Source: CAZPYT01 sp964590955 (lineage in GTDB: Bacteria; Patescibacteriota; WWE3; UBA101185; UBA10185). Taken from it: DNA of 31,356 nt. The notes below the pieces were generated by a model. The model was not told the origin of the DNA, ran no database searches, and saw only the letters and a program-made list of their open reading frames with translations. Made by a program: the position numbers and the translations under genes. The stretch is taken from the NCBI GenBank assembly GCA_964590955.1, contig CAZPYT010000010.1, positions 1 through 31,356 on the forward strand, in the 5' to 3' direction. Shown one piece after another: positions 7,101 through 15,623 of the stretch (positions within the stretch are counted from its first letter, which is position 1; each line of letters starts with the position of its first letter).

Positions 7101-9615
7101 TTTTCAAGGAATATCTCATGATGATGTCCCAAATGAGCATCCATATGTACCTCATGGTCGTTATGGTCATCGACCGGGTGAATTTGGCGGAGATACGAGT
7201 GGCGTAGGCTTTGGGCATAATGAATCTCCTGATAATACTTTTTCTGAGGAACTTTCTGATGTGTTTGGTGTAGAACTGGGTTCAGATGTACCATATTCTG
7301 AATTATTTGAGGCATCACCTGTTCTATCTTTGATCGAAGACTGGGCTGAGAAACTGGGAATGTCCGATAGTTCCATAGGTTCTTCGTCAGCTGAAACAGA
7401 ATTGACATTTCCAAGAGAAACTATTGAATATGAGAATGAAGACGGGTCTTTTAAAGGGACTGTTGCAAAAATGCATAGACAGGCACAGGAAGAGGCGCTT
7501 TCTCTTGTTAATGAAGGCTTATTAACTGAAAATGAGGCAATTTTATATACTTTAGGTCTAATTGAGGATGCTACCAACACTGCTTTTGACACTCTGAAAG
7601 AAATGGCCGGCGATGAAAGTTTAGAGGCTGATTTACATTTGCTATCTGCTTCATTCCTATTGTCTGAGGCATTTGCTGTTGCCACGGATAGATCAAAGAC
7701 TGCACTTCTAGAGGCCTTACAGGATGCAACGCTTGAATCAGGCGATTTCATACTTCCAAGCGTCAGAGACATTTATGAACATGGTAGGTGGCAGAAAGAA
7801 TTTCTGAACAGAGTTAAGTGGGAGACTCGTGCTGCCAGCGGTATGCGAGTACTGTCTTTAGCGATTGGTATAGGCTCTGATATTGGGTCTCTTGTCGATT
7901 CATTTAATCCGGAGAACTCCCCTATGCATGGTGCGCGTTCAGCAGCCTATGAAAATAACGATTCGAGCCAATATTTTTGGCGAGATGTGTATTCTGTTGC
8001 CGGTGCTGGCTTGGAGCAACCCTCTCATACAGAGGCAGTAGCAGAAGAACAACCTAACCATGTATATCAAATGACGCCTGAGGCCATGACACACTTTATG
8101 GGAGAAGTACAGGATGCACTTTGGGATTTACCGGACATCCATGTAGATTCAAGTCTCGCCGGCGCAAACGCAACCGTATATGAGCGTGCTGATGAAACGG
8201 AGTATGTAAATGTTGATGCTATGTTTGATTTTCTTGAAGTAGATTCGACGCACGAACCTGAGGAGCAGACGCGTTTTACACTTTCAGTTCACCGGGATTA
8301 TACAAGCGAAAGAGGGTTGAATGCAGATTTAGGTTTGGGTATAGATTTGGATACGTTTGAAGAACATACGTACGATATTGAAGAGCTTATGGAAATTTAC
8401 GATGCCGCAGATGCACAAGATTTTTTCACGGAGGATGAAGATAATCGATTTAGGGCAGGAGTAGCAGGAGAAGCAGGTCAAATAACAGAAATTTTAACAA
8501 CTTTGGTGACAAATGATTATGCTAGAGAAGGCGCTTTTGAGTCTCTTGATGCACTAGAAGGAGAGACTAAAGTTATGGCATATGTTAGTCTGATGGCTGA
8601 AATAGAAAGTGAAGTTGCACGTCTTAAAGGTACTTTGGGTATTACTAATGAAACTGATGAGGGATTTGACACAATTACAACATATGAGAAAAACGGAGTA
8701 GAACAGGCAATACACACATCCTTCAGAAATGGTGTTGAAATAGGGGATGATGGTGATAACAATCAAACCGCAGAACATAGAGATACAAAAAGCGGGATTT
8801 TTGTTGCATGGGTTACAGATGTTGACGGTACAAGACGCGTTGAAGTATTTTCCACTGATGATCCCCGTGGTCCTCACGGAGAAGAAGGTGAGAATTATTG
8901 GGATAGTTCGGATGACTTGGAAGAAGCTTACGAAAAAGGTGTACGTTCAGGTACCTATGCAAGGTGGTTACCTAAAGGTACCGGGGGAATAACTGTTACT
9001 GTGGTAGGGCAAGAAGAGTCAGAACCTGAGCAGATACCTACAATAATACCTGACTTTACAATTCCTGAGACTACCCCTGAACCGGAATCTTCTGATAAAC
9101 CGCCTGTTGAAATTATCCCGAAATCAGAAGACCCAAAAGAAAATATTCATAATATTGCAAAAATAAAACTAAATCAAAATAATGGACATGGTCAGAATGT
9201 TATTGTGTTACCGGATGGTACTATTTTCAAGGCTGATCTTTCTAACAACGGACAAGGCAAATGGCGCCAGCTGGCTGAGCAGCTAGCAGAGCTTGCCGGA
9301 ATGGACGTTGAGTTTAATGAATGGTCCAATAAATACCTAGATGGGATTGACTTTTCAGTAGATCCTGATATTCATCCAAGTCAGGCTAATAAGCAAACAG
9401 ACCCTGCACCGACTTTTAGTAACGAAGCTGCCGGCTTTATACCAGAGGGCACTGCTATTGGTGATTTAGATGTAAACATAGTACAAGATGCCCTTAATAA
9501 TAACGATTCCGGCTCTGAGCAAAACTCAAGCGGTGACGAAGAGCCAAAAAACAGGGGTCAAGAGAATAAAGAAGATAAAGAAAAAGAAAAGACTAACAAC
9601 GGAAAAAATGACTAA
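7078..9615 (+). CDS. Giant acidic protein of unknown function (845 aa)
   Basis: No family recognised. It is strikingly acidic, with runs such as ADETEYVNVDAMFDFLEVD and EDEDNRFRAG. It has no signal peptide or membrane helix. The N-terminal 60 residues are rich in Gly, His, Pro and Asp. The middle (about 120-540) looks globular and mainly helical. A Pro/Glu-rich linker (about 640-690) leads to a small domain with VIVLPDGTIFKADLSNNGQG, and the tail is low-complexity Lys/Glu/Asn. The start ATG at 7078 has AAGGA six bases upstream. It overlaps the preceding small gene and runs on the same strand as the GspE-like ATPase, so it may be a cargo, scaffold or regulator tied to that machine. Base composition is visibly richer in G+C than the flanking minus-strand genes. 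Confidence 0.75.
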   Translation: MLFEGPADFQGISHDDVPNEHPYVPHGRYGHRPGEFGGDTSGVGFGHNESPDNTFSEELSDVFGVELGSDVPYSELFEASPVLSLIEDWAEKLGMSDSSIGSSSAETELTFPRETIEYENEDGSFKGTVAKMHRQAQEEALSLVNEGLLTENEAILYTLGLIEDATNTAFDTLKEMAGDESLEADLHLLSASFLLSEAFAVATDRSKTALLEALQDATLESGDFILPSVRDIYEHGRWQKEFLNRVKWETRAASGMRVLSLAIGIGSDIGSLVDSFNPENSPMHGARSAAYENNDSSQYFWRDVYSVAGAGLEQPSHTEAVAEEQPNHVYQMTPEAMTHFMGEVQDALWDLPDIHVDSSLAGANATVYERADETEYVNVDAMFDFLEVDSTHEPEEQTRFTLSVHRDYTSERGLNADLGLGIDLDTFEEHTYDIEELMEIYDAADAQDFFTEDEDNRFRAGVAGEAGQITEILTTLVTNDYAREGAFESLDALEGETKVMAYVSLMAEIESEVARLKGTLGITNETDEGFDTITTYEKNGVEQAIHTSFRNGVEIGDDGDNNQTAEHRDTKSGIFVAWVTDVDGTRRVEVFSTDDPRGPHGEEGENYWDSSDDLEEAYEKGVRSGTYARWLPKGTGGITVTVVGQEESEPEQIPTIIPDFTIPETTPEPESSDKPPVEIIPKSEDPKENIHNIAKIKLNQNNGHGQNVIVLPDGTIFKADLSNNGQGKWRQLAEQLAELAGMDVEFNEWSNKYLDGIDFSVDPDIHPSQANKQTDPAPTFSNEAAGFIPEGTAIGDLDVNIVQDALNNNDSGSEQNSSGDEEPKNRGQENKEDKEKEKTNNGKND

Positions 9616-9627
9616 GTTCAAAAATAT

Positions 9628-10698
9628 TTAGAGTAATTTCTGATCAAAATTTTCGCATGCAGGGCTTGTTATTGTAGGGCTATTTATATAGTTATTTACA
9701 GATGATTTACCCCCGCCATCAAAAGCAAAACATTTTAAATTCGAGAGCTGATTTGTATCTTTGTATATAACAACTATTTTTCCCACACCTTCTCCACTGC
9801 CGGCACCCAGTTGATCCGCGAGAACAACATAGATTTTTCTATCAACAAAAAACACCTGGTATATATTGTTTTTGGCATTTAAATCTTTATCATGAATCCT
9901 AAAATATTCATCCCACTTTGAATCCCCAATCTTTCTTCTCAACAGTCCTGAATATGCTGTAGATTTACCGATTGGAATATTCATGCTGTGTGTATTTACA
10001 ATCTGATATTCATAGCCGTCGCTGGTATATTTTTCACCAAATTGGTTTTCATAATATTTAACCGGATACGGCTCATTTTCTAATGCCAGTTCCATCCAAG
10101 AATTTTTAACGAATTCTCCTGATGTGGCGTTTATTTCTGCATATGCCGCTTTCTCATTTCTATAGTCAAAGAATAATCCGAAGTCATCTTCTCCCAGGTA
10201 TTTCACTTCTTTTATTACCCAGGGGAATTCAGGTGTGATTTTATCCCAAAGAGATTTGACTGTTACATTGCCTTCAATATCAGAGATTGAAATATCAGTC
10301 GGATAATCACCTTGTCCATAAGAAGCAATAATATATTTTCCACCTTCTGATAAAGACAAATACCTATTAGGTTTTTCAACTGCTGCTAGTACTTTTGTGC
10401 TGTGTATTGATAGTGAAGTGTCTGCTTTGAAAAAGATGCTTTGTTTTTTACCTGTAATTATACCGAATTTAAAGTCCACTCTTTTTTTCAAATTATTGTC
10501 ATAGGTACGAATATTAATTATTTGTCTGGCATCGGTTACATCTAATGTTTTGGGGTTATTAATTGTTATTTTTGCAGAATTCATACCTGCATAATATCCG
10601 ATGAAATACCATAAAAACGGCAGTAAAATGAAAAGAGTCAATGCCAGCAGTTTCGAGAACTTTGTAACAGTTGTAAATTTTTCAGGTATCTTTAACAT
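9628..10698 (-). CDS. Membrane-anchored extracytoplasmic protein, unknown function (356 aa)
   Basis: One hydrophobic helix at about 17-36 (LLALTLFILLPFLWYFIGYY) follows a short basic N-terminus, predicting an N-in anchor with about 315 residues outside. The outer part is beta-rich with repeated strand-turn segments such as YLSLSEGGKYIIASYGQG, DISISDIEGNV, FGLFFDYRNEKAAYAEI and KIYVVLADQLGAGSGEG. These resemble blades of a WD40-like or PD40-type beta-propeller, although no blade count could be fixed. Two cysteines occur near the C-terminus. It starts 3 nt after the VKOR-like gene, so the pair is probably one operon and the cysteines might be substrates of that redox protein. Its 3' end converges with the giant acidic gene, leaving 12 nt between stops. 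Confidence 0.7.
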   Translation of the reverse strand: MLKIPEKFTTVTKFSKLLALTLFILLPFLWYFIGYYAGMNSAKITINNPKTLDVTDARQIINIRTYDNNLKKRVDFKFGIITGKKQSIFFKADTSLSIHSTKVLAAVEKPNRYLSLSEGGKYIIASYGQGDYPTDISISDIEGNVTVKSLWDKITPEFPWVIKEVKYLGEDDFGLFFDYRNEKAAYAEINATSGEFVKNSWMELALENEPYPVKYYENQFGEKYTSDGYEYQIVNTHSMNIPIGKSTAYSGLLRRKIGDSKWDEYFRIHDKDLNAKNNIYQVFFVDRKIYVVLADQLGAGSGEGVGKIVVIYKDTNQLSNLKCFAFDGGGKSSVNNYINSPTITSPACENFDQKLL

Positions 10699-10701
10699 TT
10701 T

Positions 10702-10926
10702 TTATTCGTTTTTTTCGGAGTAAATTCCAAAAACAGATAGCATAAAAACTACGGAATACATTACAAGTCCATAGACACAAGACGGTAAGCCTAAAATTAA
10801 CCCGGTGGTTGCGCTGCAGCTTAGACACCCGTTTGAAAATAGTTCTTTATATGATAGATAACCTGAAAAAAGCATACCGACAATCGAGATAACCATAATT
10901 GCTTTCAAAGCACATGTTTTTGTCAT
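10702..10926 (-). CDS. Small VKOR-like membrane protein with CxxC (74 aa)
   Basis: Two predicted transmembrane helices (about 8-27 and 49-68) enclose a short loop with the pair C34-L-S-C37, followed by ILGLPSCVYGLVMY with Cys50. The arrangement of a loop cysteine pair followed by a G-[LI]-P-[SA]-C-x-x-G-L helix resembles half of the vitamin K epoxide reductase fold (VKOR, a disulfide-forming membrane enzyme). At 74 residues it is only about half of a normal bacterial VKOR, so it may work as a dimer or be a reduced relative. The family call is tentative. It heads an operon with the membrane-anchored 356-residue protein and has TATAAT six bases before its ATG. Confidence 0.5.
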   Translation of the reverse strand: MTKTCALKAIMVISIVGMLFSGYLSYKELFSNGCLSCSATTGLILGLPSCVYGLVMYSVVFMLSVFGIYSEKNE

Positions 10927-10932
10927 GGATTT

Positions 10933-10938
10933 ATTATA
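10933..10938 (-). promoter_or_regulatory. -10 box of the VKOR-like gene, leaderless type
   Basis: A perfect TATAAT on the minus strand with 6 nt (AAATCC) to the ATG at 10926. It lies just past the U-tract of the terminator of the upstream gene, which makes a compact terminator-then-promoter junction. Confidence 0.65.
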
Positions 10939-10955
10939 TTACTTGGTGCAAGTTT

Positions 10956-11006
10956 AAAAAAGGTAAATACGCTGTGCTGGAAAATTTATTGCAGAACAGC
11001 GTATTT
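10956..11006 (-). terminator. Intrinsic terminator of the transthyretin-like gene
   Basis: The arms AAATACGCTGT and ACAGCGTATTT (10965-10975 and 10996-11006) are perfectly complementary over 11 bp. The stem extends by CTG/CAG after one mismatch. On the minus strand the hairpin is followed by ACC and six U (10956-10961). It begins 6 nt after the stop codon at 11013. Confidence 0.8.
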
Positions 11007-11012
11007 GTAATA

Positions 11013-11309
11013 TCAGGCGTAAAGCGGTACTTTGATATCAGTTGATTTGTGATATCTGTATTTTTCGTCGACGGTATTCATGCTTTTTCCCTGTAATGCA
11101 GTAGCAGTGGTACCGTGGTATTGTCCCAGAATTACAGGCAATTTGTCTTCAGGTGCGCTAAGTTCAAATCCCCCATCCATGTCAGTGGTATACTTATCTA
11201 CCACTACCCATGTTTTCCCGTTGTGCCAAAACAATCCGACTAGGACACCTACTGCAGGATCATCTGCTATTTTATGGCTTAGTTTTCCGGTTATTACAAC
11301 GTCAGTCAT
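11013..11309 (-). CDS. Small beta-sandwich (transthyretin/CarboxypepD_reg-like) protein, 98 aa
   Basis: The ATG at 11307-11309 is chosen because TGGAGG lies five bases upstream; an in-frame ATG 66 nt earlier would add a residue stretch unlike the rest. The sequence VVITGKLSHK...VGVLVGLFWHNGKTWVVVDKYTTDMDGGFELSAP resembles the repeating strands of transthyretin-like or carboxypeptidase-regulatory Ig-like domains. In those, a decoration is followed by a short D-x-D-G-x-F/Y turn. There is no signal peptide and no cysteine. It sits 71 nt after the unknown 222-residue gene and ends at a strong terminator. The fold call is pattern-based and the function is unknown. Confidence 0.6.
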   Translation of the reverse strand: MTDVVITGKLSHKIADDPAVGVLVGLFWHNGKTWVVVDKYTTDMDGGFELSAPEDKLPVILGQYHGTTATALQGKSMNTVDEKYRYHKSTDIKVPLYA

Positions 11310-11380
11310 TTGTGCCTCCAGTATAGTTTGTATGAATATTGAGGAGATTTTAACAGAAAATTGTGCAAGATGCATTTGTG

Positions 11381-12049
11381 TTAAGTAGTTTGTGGTTCAG
11401 GTGGTCTGTAGCCCTTTGCAAATCCAATTTTAGTTTTATCGAACCCGTGGTCTGCGGGATTTTCTGATAATGGTTTATCGAATATCTCATGTGCTTCTGA
11501 TATTTCGCTTTTTAGTTTGGTTATCAGTTCTTTTAATGGTTTATTCCCGGTGTGTGCATTACTAAATTCATCTGCCGATGTTCCCATTTCCTCCAGAAGT
11601 TTTTCCGCGTTATCAATGTTAGTATGGAGTAAGTCTAAATTTCTATTAATTTGCTTATCCGTAAAATTTGCTCCCATTTTGTTTAAAAGAATTGCTGCTC
11701 GTGTTTTAATAATTTCAGTACTCACTTGTTCATGAACTTCTTGAACTAATGCTGCTACATTATCCGGTGAAAAAGGAATATCTGTATCAAAAAGAGCATT
11801 AAAATCTACAGTTGCCACTTCGTATGGATTGTCATAACCTTTTTCGGGATTACTAGTGTCTTTTAATTCTTTTGTGACTCTAAAAATCTTTGTAGCGTTA
11901 CTGGACAAAAGATCAGGAAAGTCTTCTTTTAAACCATCAACCTGACCCTTAAAAAAGTAAAACCTATTAGGATCCAAAGGTATATCTTCTGCATTGTCTA
12001 CATCTTCTACGGGATACCAAATCTCACTTTTTAATTTTTCGCTGACCAT
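11381..12049 (-). CDS. Protein of unknown function (222 aa)
   Basis: No family recognised. It is soluble and acidic with no signal peptide or membrane helix. The first half contains DPNRFYFFKGQVDGLKEDFPDLL and looks mixed alpha/beta. The second half (about 100-195) is helical with coiled-coil-like spacing (LDLLHTNIDNAEKLLEEMG, ELITKLKSEISEAHEIF). The tail is polar and proline-containing. TAAAAT lies six bases before its ATG. The following gene encodes the transthyretin-like protein, possibly read through from the same promoter up to the terminator at 10956-11006. Confidence 0.7.
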   Translation of the reverse strand: MVSEKLKSEIWYPVEDVDNAEDIPLDPNRFYFFKGQVDGLKEDFPDLLSSNATKIFRVTKELKDTSNPEKGYDNPYEVATVDFNALFDTDIPFSPDNVAALVQEVHEQVSTEIIKTRAAILLNKMGANFTDKQINRNLDLLHTNIDNAEKLLEEMGTSADEFSNAHTGNKPLKELITKLKSEISEAHEIFDKPLSENPADHGFDKTKIGFAKGYRPPEPQTT

Positions 12050-12055
12050 GCGCTT

Positions 12056-12061
12056 ATTTTA
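12056..12061 (-). promoter_or_regulatory. -10-like box of the 222-aa gene, leaderless type
   Basis: TAAAAT on the minus strand with 6 nt (AAGCGC) before the ATG at 12049. Confidence 0.5.
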
Positions 12062-12074
12062 TCAAACAAACACG

Positions 12075-15000
12075 CTAATTAATATTAATACCCTCAAGCT
12101 GCAGACCCTCAAGAAGCATCATACTACAATCCACAAATATCCAGTTTGAACCGTTGTTTAATGAATTTGTACTGCTGGCAGTGTAAATTGTTGCTGTCCC
12201 TGCCTGGTATGACACATTAACGTCTGTAATTCTGAAAGCACCAGCACCTGACCACGATCTTTGTGCTGCAGCTGTAGACGCAATAGTTATTGAGTCAGCG
12301 TCGCCGCACGCAGCCCCGTTTGAGTTAATTGTTATTGCACCATCGTTGGTTACAGCTCCGCCTAAAGTTATACTGCCCGTCGACATATTTTGCCATCGTC
12401 CGAAATCTTTGACATCTACTGCAGTTGTACCTTCTGCCTGTAGGTTTAACGCACCTTGAATTAACCACCCTGCCAAAATAGTCAAAGTGTTTGTAATACG
12501 TAGGTGATTTGTGGACAAAGTAACAGTTGAATCTTCACTTTTGTTGATGGTCATATTGTAAAAATTTTCGTTTGTACATGTGGCGGCATTCGCACAGCCT
12601 GTGTTTACAGTAGCTGCGGCACCTCCGTCAAAAGTTACTGTGTTTGTACCTTCTGTGAATATGTCGGAATTTGTCCAATTTCCTCCGACTGTAATGTTAT
12701 TGCCATTTGAATTAAATGTGCCTCCTGTAATAGTGACGTTGCCATTAATATCTGCTGTTGTGGTTAATTGGTATGTTGCCCCTCCCCCGGAATCGTTAAA
12801 TGTTACGCTATAAAAATCTGGTGTACCCACGCCCTGCGCGTCGATCGTATATGTAGTTGCACCCGAGCCGTCAAATAAAACTGTACCGCTTTGAGGTTGA
12901 AATGTATCGTCATTATCCCAGCTATTATGAACTGTAATCTGGTTATTTTCACCGGATTTTGCGTCTAAAGTACCGCCCGTAATAGTTACAGTATTTCTTA
13001 CAACCAAAGGATCTTCGACTTCTACAGTAAGTGCATTTCCTCCGTCATTGATAACCAGATTATAAGGTCCGCCAGTTCCATCCGTAATCAAATCCTCAAT
13101 GCCGCCAGTTCCGTCAAAAGTAATCGTACTTGTGGATGGATTTAGTGTTCCTCCAACATCTAATTTATAAGTTCCGCTAAGATTTACAGTTTCAGATGCC
13201 GCTGCAGTCCAAACGCCATCAATTTCAATGTCATGGGAAGAAGTTACATTTCCGGCTGGTGCAAAAGTAAAACCGGTTTGTACAAATAGCTCATTTGGTG
13301 TTTCAACTGTCAGCGTATTAGGTGTGCCGGCTTCTGCATCGAAAAGCATATCAGTAGCATTTTGATCGTTATCGTATTGATCTAGGTCTGTTATAGCAAT
13401 GCTTGCACCTTGCTCATGCCGTAAAACTAAGTGAGCTTGATATAAGCGCAAATTATCCGATGAAATTATGTCTCCGCCATCTGTAATCGTTTTTGTGTTC
13501 GCAAAGTTAGTACCCCCATCAAGAAAAAAAGTTAGTTCAGATCCGGCAGAAGCATCAACAACAGCTATCGTAAACCAACCGCTCCCGTCTGTGGTTGTGC
13601 AGTTTGCTGATCCGGCGTCTACTACAGCGCATATACTTTGAGATGTTAACGCACTACTTTCATTATCATCAGTAAATACACGCCCTGTCCACATATCAAT
13701 ATCTTCATTAAATGCTAAGGTGTGACATCTCCACGCACCTGATGCACCGGCAGTTGCTGTTGTACTTTGTGTACCTGTTGATATTTTATCTGCAGACGCG
13801 TAAACTTGTCTGTTTGCCGGGTTACCGCCGCCGTTGTCAAAATCATATCTTTCAGTAAATGAATTTGACCATGTAGAAATACTTGAAGATCCTGCAGTTA
13901 TTGAAAAAGCAGAAATATAAACATGATTGCCCGTACTGGGTGTTACTGAAGGACACTCTACTGTTGTATCTCCGCTACCGGTTGCAGAGTTATTTGTATC
14001 TAATATACTTCCCGCAGTAGTTTCTACCCCGCTGTACTCCATCATAATCGCACCGGCAAAGTCATTGCCGGTCCAGCTGCAAGTAGGGTTTTCGGTTGCC
14101 CCGGCTGATATTTTATACCAGGTGTATTGAGTCGGTGTTCCGCTCTCACTATATACATTTGTCCAGCCTGTACCTGTTAGCGTAATTGTCTTGCTAGTTT
14201 TTGTCATACAAAATAAAACGACTAAGTCATTTGCTGCTACTGTTAGTGATGGCGCTAAACTTGAGTTATTTCCTCCTGTTGCCGATGCCCCTGTAACATA
14301 TGCTATTGCATCTGCTGCTATTTGCCACTGTCTGATTTCAGTAAAAACCAATTTATTATTTTCGGAAAAAAGTTCTAGGGGGCCCAGCAAGTAAAATTCA
14401 GGACTGATCTCAGGTGCTCTATAAACATATTGCAGCTGAATCTCTTCTCCGGCTTGTAAGTCTACTTCCCACTCTATATTTTTCTTATTTTTGTCGATAG
14501 TAATATTTATCGGAATTTCATCCGGATATAATTCAACTTTTTGAACAAATTGCGCAGTTTCAACATTCGGATTGTAATTTTCATTTATTGTTCTATTTAC
14601 GGAGCTTGCTATTGCCGACTTTATCTCGAAATTTACAGGAACTGATTCTTTTATTATTCCTTTAAAATTTTCATTGGCTTTGATTGTCAAGGTAACCGGG
14701 TAATCAACAGGCGGAAATATTCTGGTTGCACTTTTTCGTTCGATATCAAAGGGTACATGGTCTCTAACTTCAAATTCGTCTGTGATAGAGTAGCTTCCGT
14801 TTGAGGTAAGCGCTGTTAGTACCATAGTGTATTTTCCGGATTTTCCGGTTACATAATTAGTCTCGTAGTCGGGTGTAGGTATATATTCTTTCTTACTACA
14901 GTTTGGGCTTACTCTTATAGTATTATCTGTAGTTGTAAAAGTCTGAGTTTTGCCTTCAGGATTTTTAATTTCTAGGTTAACTTCAGCGTCACAAACCATT

Positions 15001-15554
15001 TCACCTTTTTGATCCAGCACTGCTATAGAAATCAATGCTGATTGACTCGGTGTGTATATTGACCTGTTTGTATTAATTGCCAGAACGCCCCATGCAAAAT
15101 CCTGTTCAAAACTTGTAGTATTATTTCCTTTAGTTACGTCTACCGCTACTTTATATTCCCCCGGTAATAAATTATCGCTCATGTTTTCCCCGGATAAAAT
15201 GTATCTGGTTTCTGACTCTTTTTCTATTTGCAGCGGAATTTTATTTTGATTTTCATCTGCTGTATAAATGATGTTTGCGCTGATTGTTAGATCGTTTTCA
15301 CTATAATTTCCGGTAGTATCAGCCATTACTTTTTGAATTCCATAATTTTTTTCGGAAATAAGTCTTGGTGTTTTTTCGAAATCCAAAATAAATACAAGTT
15401 TGTCTGAAGGTTTAAATACTTCTTTTTGCGGAAGAATAGGATTTTCTACATCTGACCTACCCGCGGAATTTATCATTACATATGCTAATCCAAAAAAAAG
15501 AACCAATATCAACACAAATTTAAATTTATCTAGAAATTTCATAGTATTCTGCAT
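12075..15554 (-). CDS. Giant surface protein: membrane anchor, MG2-like domain, beta-helix repeats (1159 aa)
   Basis: A probable extracellular adhesin or envelope protein. A basic N-terminus and one hydrophobic helix (about 10-28, FKFVLILVLFFGLAYVMI) act as signal or anchor. Residues about 155-265 resemble a macroglobulin MG2-type domain (NRSIYTPSQSALISIAVLD, then a beta-rich stretch to FEVRDH). About 415-630 is a Ser/Thr/Gly-rich beta domain (AIAYVTGASATG, GWTNVYSESGT). From about 790 to 1140 short repeats with the pattern GxxTxTGGTxxxxxGNxxxVxxxWxNxDxF recur, consistent with a parallel beta-helix. The C-terminus ends MMLLEGLQLEGININ without a sortase motif. An internal ATG at 15540-15542 (MKFLDKFKF) is an equally good start. 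Upstream a TATAAG box (15568-15573) is present but not at leaderless spacing. Confidence 0.85.
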   Translation of the reverse strand: MQNTMKFLDKFKFVLILVLFFGLAYVMINSAGRSDVENPILPQKEVFKPSDKLVFILDFEKTPRLISEKNYGIQKVMADTTGNYSENDLTISANIIYTADENQNKIPLQIEKESETRYILSGENMSDNLLPGEYKVAVDVTKGNNTTSFEQDFAWGVLAINTNRSIYTPSQSALISIAVLDQKGEMVCDAEVNLEIKNPEGKTQTFTTTDNTIRVSPNCSKKEYIPTPDYETNYVTGKSGKYTMVLTALTSNGSYSITDEFEVRDHVPFDIERKSATRIFPPVDYPVTLTIKANENFKGIIKESVPVNFEIKSAIASSVNRTINENYNPNVETAQFVQKVELYPDEIPINITIDKNKKNIEWEVDLQAGEEIQLQYVYRAPEISPEFYLLGPLELFSENNKLVFTEIRQWQIAADAIAYVTGASATGGNNSSLAPSLTVAANDLVVLFCMTKTSKTITLTGTGWTNVYSESGTPTQYTWYKISAGATENPTCSWTGNDFAGAIMMEYSGVETTAGSILDTNNSATGSGDTTVECPSVTPSTGNHVYISAFSITAGSSSISTWSNSFTERYDFDNGGGNPANRQVYASADKISTGTQSTTATAGASGAWRCHTLAFNEDIDMWTGRVFTDDNESSALTSQSICAVVDAGSANCTTTDGSGWFTIAVVDASAGSELTFFLDGGTNFANTKTITDGGDIISSDNLRLYQAHLVLRHEQGASIAITDLDQYDNDQNATDMLFDAEAGTPNTLTVETPNELFVQTGFTFAPAGNVTSSHDIEIDGVWTAAASETVNLSGTYKLDVGGTLNPSTSTITFDGTGGIEDLITDGTGGPYNLVINDGGNALTVEVEDPLVVRNTVTITGGTLDAKSGENNQITVHNSWDNDDTFQPQSGTVLFDGSGATTYTIDAQGVGTPDFYSVTFNDSGGGATYQLTTTADINGNVTITGGTFNSNGNNITVGGNWTNSDIFTEGTNTVTFDGGAAATVNTGCANAATCTNENFYNMTINKSEDSTVTLSTNHLRITNTLTILAGWLIQGALNLQAEGTTAVDVKDFGRWQNMSTGSITLGGAVTNDGAITINSNGAACGDADSITIASTAAAQRSWSGAGAFRITDVNVSYQAGTATIYTASSTNSLNNGSNWIFVDCSMMLLEGLQLEGININ

Positions 15555-15623
15555 ATTGTTGGATACCCTTATATATTAGCATTTTTATTTTCTGATTTTG
15601 TCGTGGGATTAATGTCTGATGCC

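Noticed and set aside
7167..7772. Long minus-strand frame of about 200 codons inside the giant acidic gene
   Set aside because: Serine-rich antisense shadow of an acidic plus-strand gene, with no start signal and no domain pattern.
9063..9085. CTGAGA...CTGAAC pair resembling the regulator box
   Set aside because: The period is 12 not 11, it lies inside a coding region far from any start, and it is best explained by Pro-Glu codons.
12410..13200. Repeats in the giant surface gene as a CRISPR or tandem DNA repeat
   Set aside because: The similarity is at protein level (beta-helix rungs) with diverged DNA and irregular spacing.
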